Assembly: GCF_003994475.1 (NCBI RefSeq)
Contig: NZ_RZNY01000017.1
Coordinates: forward strand, 34,615-98,614
Length of the DNA stretch: 64,000 bases
Source of the DNA: Paenibacillus anaericanus
GTDB taxonomy: Bacteria > Bacillota > Bacilli > Paenibacillales > Paenibacillaceae
Direction: 5' to 3'
Positions 61,075-64,000 of the stretch are shown here, one piece after another. A model generated the notes under the pieces. It was not told the origin of the DNA. It ran no database searches and was given only the letters and a program-made list of their open reading frames with translations. A program made the position numbers and the translations under genes. Position 1 is the stretch's first letter. Every line of letters starts with the position of its first letter.

Positions 61075-61759
61075 GCGCATTCCCTTCTGCCCATACGTAC
61101 CCTAGACCATAAACCGTTTTGATGTACTTAGGTGAAGAGGGTTCGTCTTCAAGTTTGGAACGTAATCTTCTGATGGTCACAGTCAAAGCATTCTCATCGA
61201 CGAACTCCGCTTCATGCGTCCAAATTCTATCCATCAACTGCTCCCGCGTCAGAATGTTACCCTTATTCGTCACAAGGATCTTCAATAACTTCTGCTCTGT
61301 CTTGCTTAGAATCACGGCTTGATTACGACTACGAAATTCCATCTTTCCAAAATCAAATGTCATATGATCAAGGGTCAGCTTGTCCTCATTATGTTGATCG
61401 GATCTTCTTAGTACAGCCATCACCCTAGCCCGTAGCACCATTAAGCTGAAGGGTTTGGTTATATAGTCGTCTCCTCCAAGCTCAAAGCCAGTCACAATAT
61501 CACATTCCATATCGTTTGCGGTCAGAAATAATATAGGAACCTTCGATACCCGCCGTATTTTCTCACAGAAATCGAGTCCACTACCATCTGGGAGATTCAC
61601 ATCGAGTATGATCAGATCGATTCCACCATTGGCAAATAACGTCTCTGCGGTTGCCAAGTCATAAGCTTGCTTGATCTTAATATCGTCTTGGGCTAGCGTG
61701 AGCGCAATCCCTTTATTCAAACTGATATCGTCTTCTACTATAAGTAATGTTGTGTCCAT
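61067..61759 (-). CDS. OmpR-family response regulator
   Basis: 230 residues: receiver domain with phospho-acceptor Asp in LIILDVNLPDGSG, conserved IVEDD start, FLTAND and ITKPFSL (Lys); C-terminal winged helix ending RRLRSKLEDEP and IKTVYGLGYVW. Partner of the kinase that overlaps its 3' end by eight bases or more. Expected to activate the ABC exporter genes downstream. First gene of the unit. Confidence 0.93.
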   Translation of the reverse strand: MDTTLLIVEDDISLNKGIALTLAQDDIKIKQAYDLATAETLFANGGIDLIILDVNLPDGSGLDFCEKIRRVSKVPILFLTANDMECDIVTGFELGGDDYITKPFSLMVLRARVMAVLRRSDQHNEDKLTLDHMTFDFGKMEFRSRNQAVILSKTEQKLLKILVTNKGNILTREQLMDRIWTHEAEFVDENALTVTIRRLRSKLEDEPSSPKYIKTVYGLGYVWAEGNAHE

Positions 61760-62010
61760 GTGATTGCTCCTTGAACAGACTTATTTCACTTGATTATACT
61801 GGTTTTTGCACTGTAACGTTGTGCGGAAAAGATATATTTATTATGTGTTTTGGGGAAACCATAAGTAAGCATCCATTGGTATGGTCAAATTTTCCTAAAT
61901 ATTTGTTTTATCGTGATAAATATTATAGTGAGGTATGCCGATAAAAAAGATAATTTAAACTGATAATATTATTCTATTACATACTCTATTGTAGAAAAGA
62001 AGGCTCAGAC

Positions 62011-62883
62011 ATGAATCTCACTAAATATCCAGAACTCATACGCAAACCATTAAAGGCTTCCCTCAAACCGGCCGAGGAAGTTGGGGTTATCCTTCTGTCT
62101 GCCCTTCTTGTCGCAGCCGGAGTTAATCTGTTTCTTATTCCACATCAACTCCTGTCGGGTGGTGTAGCGGGCGTTGCATCAATTATCGGCTATTTAACTA
62201 ACTGGAATATCTCTATCCTTTATTTCATCATTAATGTACCGCTTATTATATGGGGCTGGAAATCAGTCGGGAGACGCTATATCATACTAAGCTGCATTTC
62301 CGTCGTAGCCACTACCTGGTTCATGTCCATCATTCCTCAAGTACAAGTAACCAATGATCCAATACTCGGCGCCGTATTTGGAGGAATCATTTCTGCGGCA
62401 GGTATCGGATTTTCACTTCGTGTTGGTGGATCAACGGGAGGCTTTGATATCGTCGGATCGATCCTAACTCGCAAACATGATGTGGCGATGGGCAATATTC
62501 TATTTATCCTCAATGGAATTGTTATTCTCGCGCTGGGTTTCTTCTTAAGTTGGGACCTTGCCCTTTATTCTATGCTATCTACCTTTGTTAAAGGGAAAGT
62601 TGTGGACATGATCCATGTAGGACATATTAAGGTGACCTGCTTTATCGTCACTAAGAAAAAAGAGCAAATGCTCTGCCAATTGCGCAAGCTCCACCACGGG
62701 ATTACTTGTGTGCACACCGAAGGTGGGTACAGCGAAGAAGAGAATTACATGTTGATGACAGTTACAACTCGTTACGAACTGGCAGCCGTCCGTAAAACGG
62801 TAGTGGATACCGATAATCAAGCCTTTATGAATGTGGTCCAATCCACTGAAATTCTCGGTCGTTTTGCCAGACCACTCAAATAA
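62011..62883 (+). CDS. YitT-family membrane protein
   Basis: 290 residues, five to six helices in the first 200 (EEVGVILLSALLVAAGVNLFL; LGAVFGGIISAAGIGFSLRVGG), then a cytoplasmic DUF2179 domain (KVTCFIVTKKKEQMLCQLRKL, EENYMLMTVTTRYEL). Family members are widespread in Bacillota and mostly of unknown role. AGAAGG before the ATG. It stands alone with a strong terminator; upstream A+T-rich sequence 61760-62010 has an AATATTT/AAATATT inverted repeat near 61898-61924 and no gene. Confidence 0.87.
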   Translation: MNLTKYPELIRKPLKASLKPAEEVGVILLSALLVAAGVNLFLIPHQLLSGGVAGVASIIGYLTNWNISILYFIINVPLIIWGWKSVGRRYIILSCISVVATTWFMSIIPQVQVTNDPILGAVFGGIISAAGIGFSLRVGGSTGGFDIVGSILTRKHDVAMGNILFILNGIVILALGFFLSWDLALYSMLSTFVKGKVVDMIHVGHIKVTCFIVTKKKEQMLCQLRKLHHGITCVHTEGGYSEEENYMLMTVTTRYELAAVRKTVVDTDNQAFMNVVQSTEILGRFARPLK

Positions 62884-62899
62884 TATAGATCTGCATACG

Positions 62900-62939
62900 A
62901 AAGGGTACACCGTCCAAATTGCGACGGTATACCCTTTTT
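62900..62939 (+). terminator. Terminator of the yitT-like gene
   Basis: AAAGGGTACACCGTC / GACGGTATACCCTTT with one mismatch and an 8-base loop, followed by TT. Confidence 0.9.
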
Positions 62940-62965
62940 GTATACATATATATGAGGAAAATCTA

Positions 62966-63076
62966 AAAATCAGTGGTTGACACAAACGAATACAACAGTG
63001 GAGTTTTGGAGTGATGGTAGCATCCTCCAAAACGTAACGCTGCTTCCCACTATAGGGTCTGTCAACCGCTGATTTT
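62966..63076. repeat. 111-bp nested inverted-repeat element
   Basis: Outer arms AAAATCAGTGGTTGACA (62966-62982) and TGTCAACCGCTGATTTT (63060-63076) pair at 16 of 17. Inside, GTTTTGGAG / CTCCAAAAC (63003-63011, 63025-63033) continues as GATG / CATC. AGTGG / CCACT closes a middle stem. No coding sense on either strand. It may be a small MITE with 17-bp ends or a structured RNA, and lies between a plus-strand terminator and a second one. Confidence 0.6.
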
Positions 63077-63082
63077 GGTTTT

Positions 63083-63104
63083 GAGCCATATATGGCTCTT
63101 TATT
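63083..63104 (+). terminator. Plus-strand terminator-like palindrome
   Basis: GAGCCATATATGGCTC (63083-63098) followed by TTTATTTT on the plus strand. It ends just before the stop codon of the minus-strand serine hydrolase. The gene it would serve on the plus strand is not evident, apart from the nested repeat before it. Confidence 0.6.
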
Positions 63105-64000
63105 TTAACGCAATGCAGGCAGGATATATTTCTCCATTAATTCATCGGTATTGGCTACCTCGGAGGATCCGGCGTCCGAAGTAATGACAATCACCGTATT
63201 CAATTCTGGAATCATCCGTATATGTTGCCCTCTATAACCATTTGCCTCATAGGCGGATATTTTATTCCCTTGTTCATCCTGCATCGTCTTTATCCAAAAT
63301 AAATAGCCATAGTCAGTATTAGCATCCACATTGATTTGTTTGCGCGTAGATTCTTCCACCCAAGCTTCAGGTATAATCTGTTTCCCTCCCCACTTGCCGT
63401 GTTGCAAGTAAAGATATCCTAGCTTGGCCATATCCCTTGGTAGCATAGACAAATTGGTACCACCATTGTACATCCCAGTTGAGTCCTGCTGCCATTGATA
63501 ATCTACAATATCCAATGGGCCGAACAGACTTTTGTCGGCGAATTCTTTCGTAGACATCCCTGTTGTTCTAGACAATACCGCTGACAGCATATGTGGAAGA
63601 CCCGTACTGTAACTAAAAACAGCTCCCGGAGCAGTTACCATCGGCTTATCCATTGCAAATTGAAGATAATCCGGGCTCACAATCCAATTCTCGAAATCAT
63701 CGTCTACTGTGGCAAGCCCCCCTGACAATGTTAATGCATCATGCAGCGCAATATCCATTTTCTGCGGATCCGATTGTTCCGACATCTCCGTCAGCACCGA
63801 AGATAATTTCTGATCTGTCCCCGTAAGATATCCTTGATCGATGGCGATTCCAGTTAATGCAGAAATCACACTTTTGGTAATAGAATATACACCGGTTGTT
63901 GTCTCGCCGTTCTTCCAATCGAAATACTTCTCATACACCAAATAACCATTTTTAATAATGAGCAGACTGTATAAGCTAGTATAATTTGCCTTGATCTGCT
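63105..64000 (-). CDS. Serine hydrolase of the beta-lactamase/DD-peptidase fold (5' end outside window)
   Basis: The frame stays open to the window edge: before the TTG at 63941 it reads QIKANYTSLYSLLIIKNGY, a normal beta-strand region of this fold, so the true start is beyond 64000. SxxK is SITK, the second motif is in FSYSTGLPHML, and the C-terminal HIRMIPELNTVIVITSD closes the sheet. Esterase or peptidase activity is as likely as beta-lactamase. No part of a signal peptide can be judged. It is unrelated in detail to the one at 46046-47188. Confidence 0.82.
   Translation of the reverse strand, partial: QIKANYTSLYSLLIIKNGYLVYEKYFDWKNGETTTGVYSITKSVISALTGIAIDQGYLTGTDQKLSSVLTEMSEQSDPQKMDIALHDALTLSGGLATVDDDFENWIVSPDYLQFAMDKPMVTAPGAVFSYSTGLPHMLSAVLSRTTGMSTKEFADKSLFGPLDIVDYQWQQDSTGMYNGGTNLSMLPRDMAKLGYLYLQHGKWGGKQIIPEAWVEESTRKQINVDANTDYGYLFWIKTMQDEQGNKISAYEANGYRGQHIRMIPELNTVIVITSDAGSSEVANTDELMEKYILPALR

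Noticed and set aside
62575-63030. A 151-residue minus-strand frame
   Set aside because: It lies antisense to the end of the YitT-like gene and across its terminator and the nested repeat; no ribosome site and no family-like pattern.

Overview
The window looks like chromosomal DNA of a low-to-mid G+C, spore-forming-type Bacillota, most likely Paenibacillus or a close relative. This rests on strong AGGAGG-type ribosome sites, frequent TTG/GTG starts, the gene orders cydABCD and yclNOPQ, a Bacillus-type Mhq quinone-stress gene set, a LexA box of the Bacillus GAAC-N4-GTTC type and a GH1 beta-glucosidase of Paenibacillus length. No rRNA, tRNA, CRISPR array, phage module or intact transposase gene was seen. 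Genus-level assignment is inference.

Layout. 0-5 kb: nitroreductase, CBS-GGDEF protein, NADP-type glutamate dehydrogenase with a convergent LysR regulator, then a 0.7 kb gene-free stretch holding a 414-bp element with terminal inverted repeats. 5-11 kb: cydABCD (cytochrome bd and its ABC exporter) behind an Rex/Fnr-like operator. 11-20 kb: a two-gene ABC exporter, catalase, and a Fur-controlled siderophore importer of the yclNOPQ type. 20-32 kb: mixed single genes (UbiA prenyltransferase, a 43-aa TTG-started protein, GT39-like membrane protein, PAS-GGDEF cyclase, SDR, a frameshifted DUF2785 gene, a flavin monooxygenase behind a tandem repeat, peptidase T). 31-38 kb: a divergent amino-sugar cluster (DeoR regulator, tagatose-6-P-type kinase, class II aldolase, ROK kinase, NagA deacetylase, and divergently an AgaS-like SIS protein) whose shared promoter region carries three direct repeats; together they fit N-acetylgalactosamine catabolism. 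38-41 kb: YdjG/YdjI-like membrane-stress pair and a MarR-GNAT fusion. 42-46 kb: an mhqR/cutC/mhqP/mhqN/mhqD/flavin-reductase group with matching 16-18 bp palindromes before mhqR and mhqP. 46-55 kb: serine hydrolase, SDRs, HAD phosphatase with translationally coupled DUF2785 gene, TetR and alpha/beta hydrolase, and a PD-(D/E)XK-DinG nuclease-helicase behind a LexA box. 55-64 kb: beta-glucosidase, an intramembrane-sensing two-component system linked to an ABC exporter through an apparent leader terminator, a YitT protein, a 111-bp nested inverted-repeat element and a serine hydrolase running off the window end.

Nothing here is a clearly new defence or mobile system. The strongest items for follow-up are the amino-sugar cluster with its repeated operators and no transporter, the SOS-boxed nuclease-helicase, the paired MhqR-type palindromes, the attenuator-like terminator before the ABC exporter, and the two non-coding inverted-repeat elements. 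Calls are from reading the sequence and family knowledge; no database search was run.
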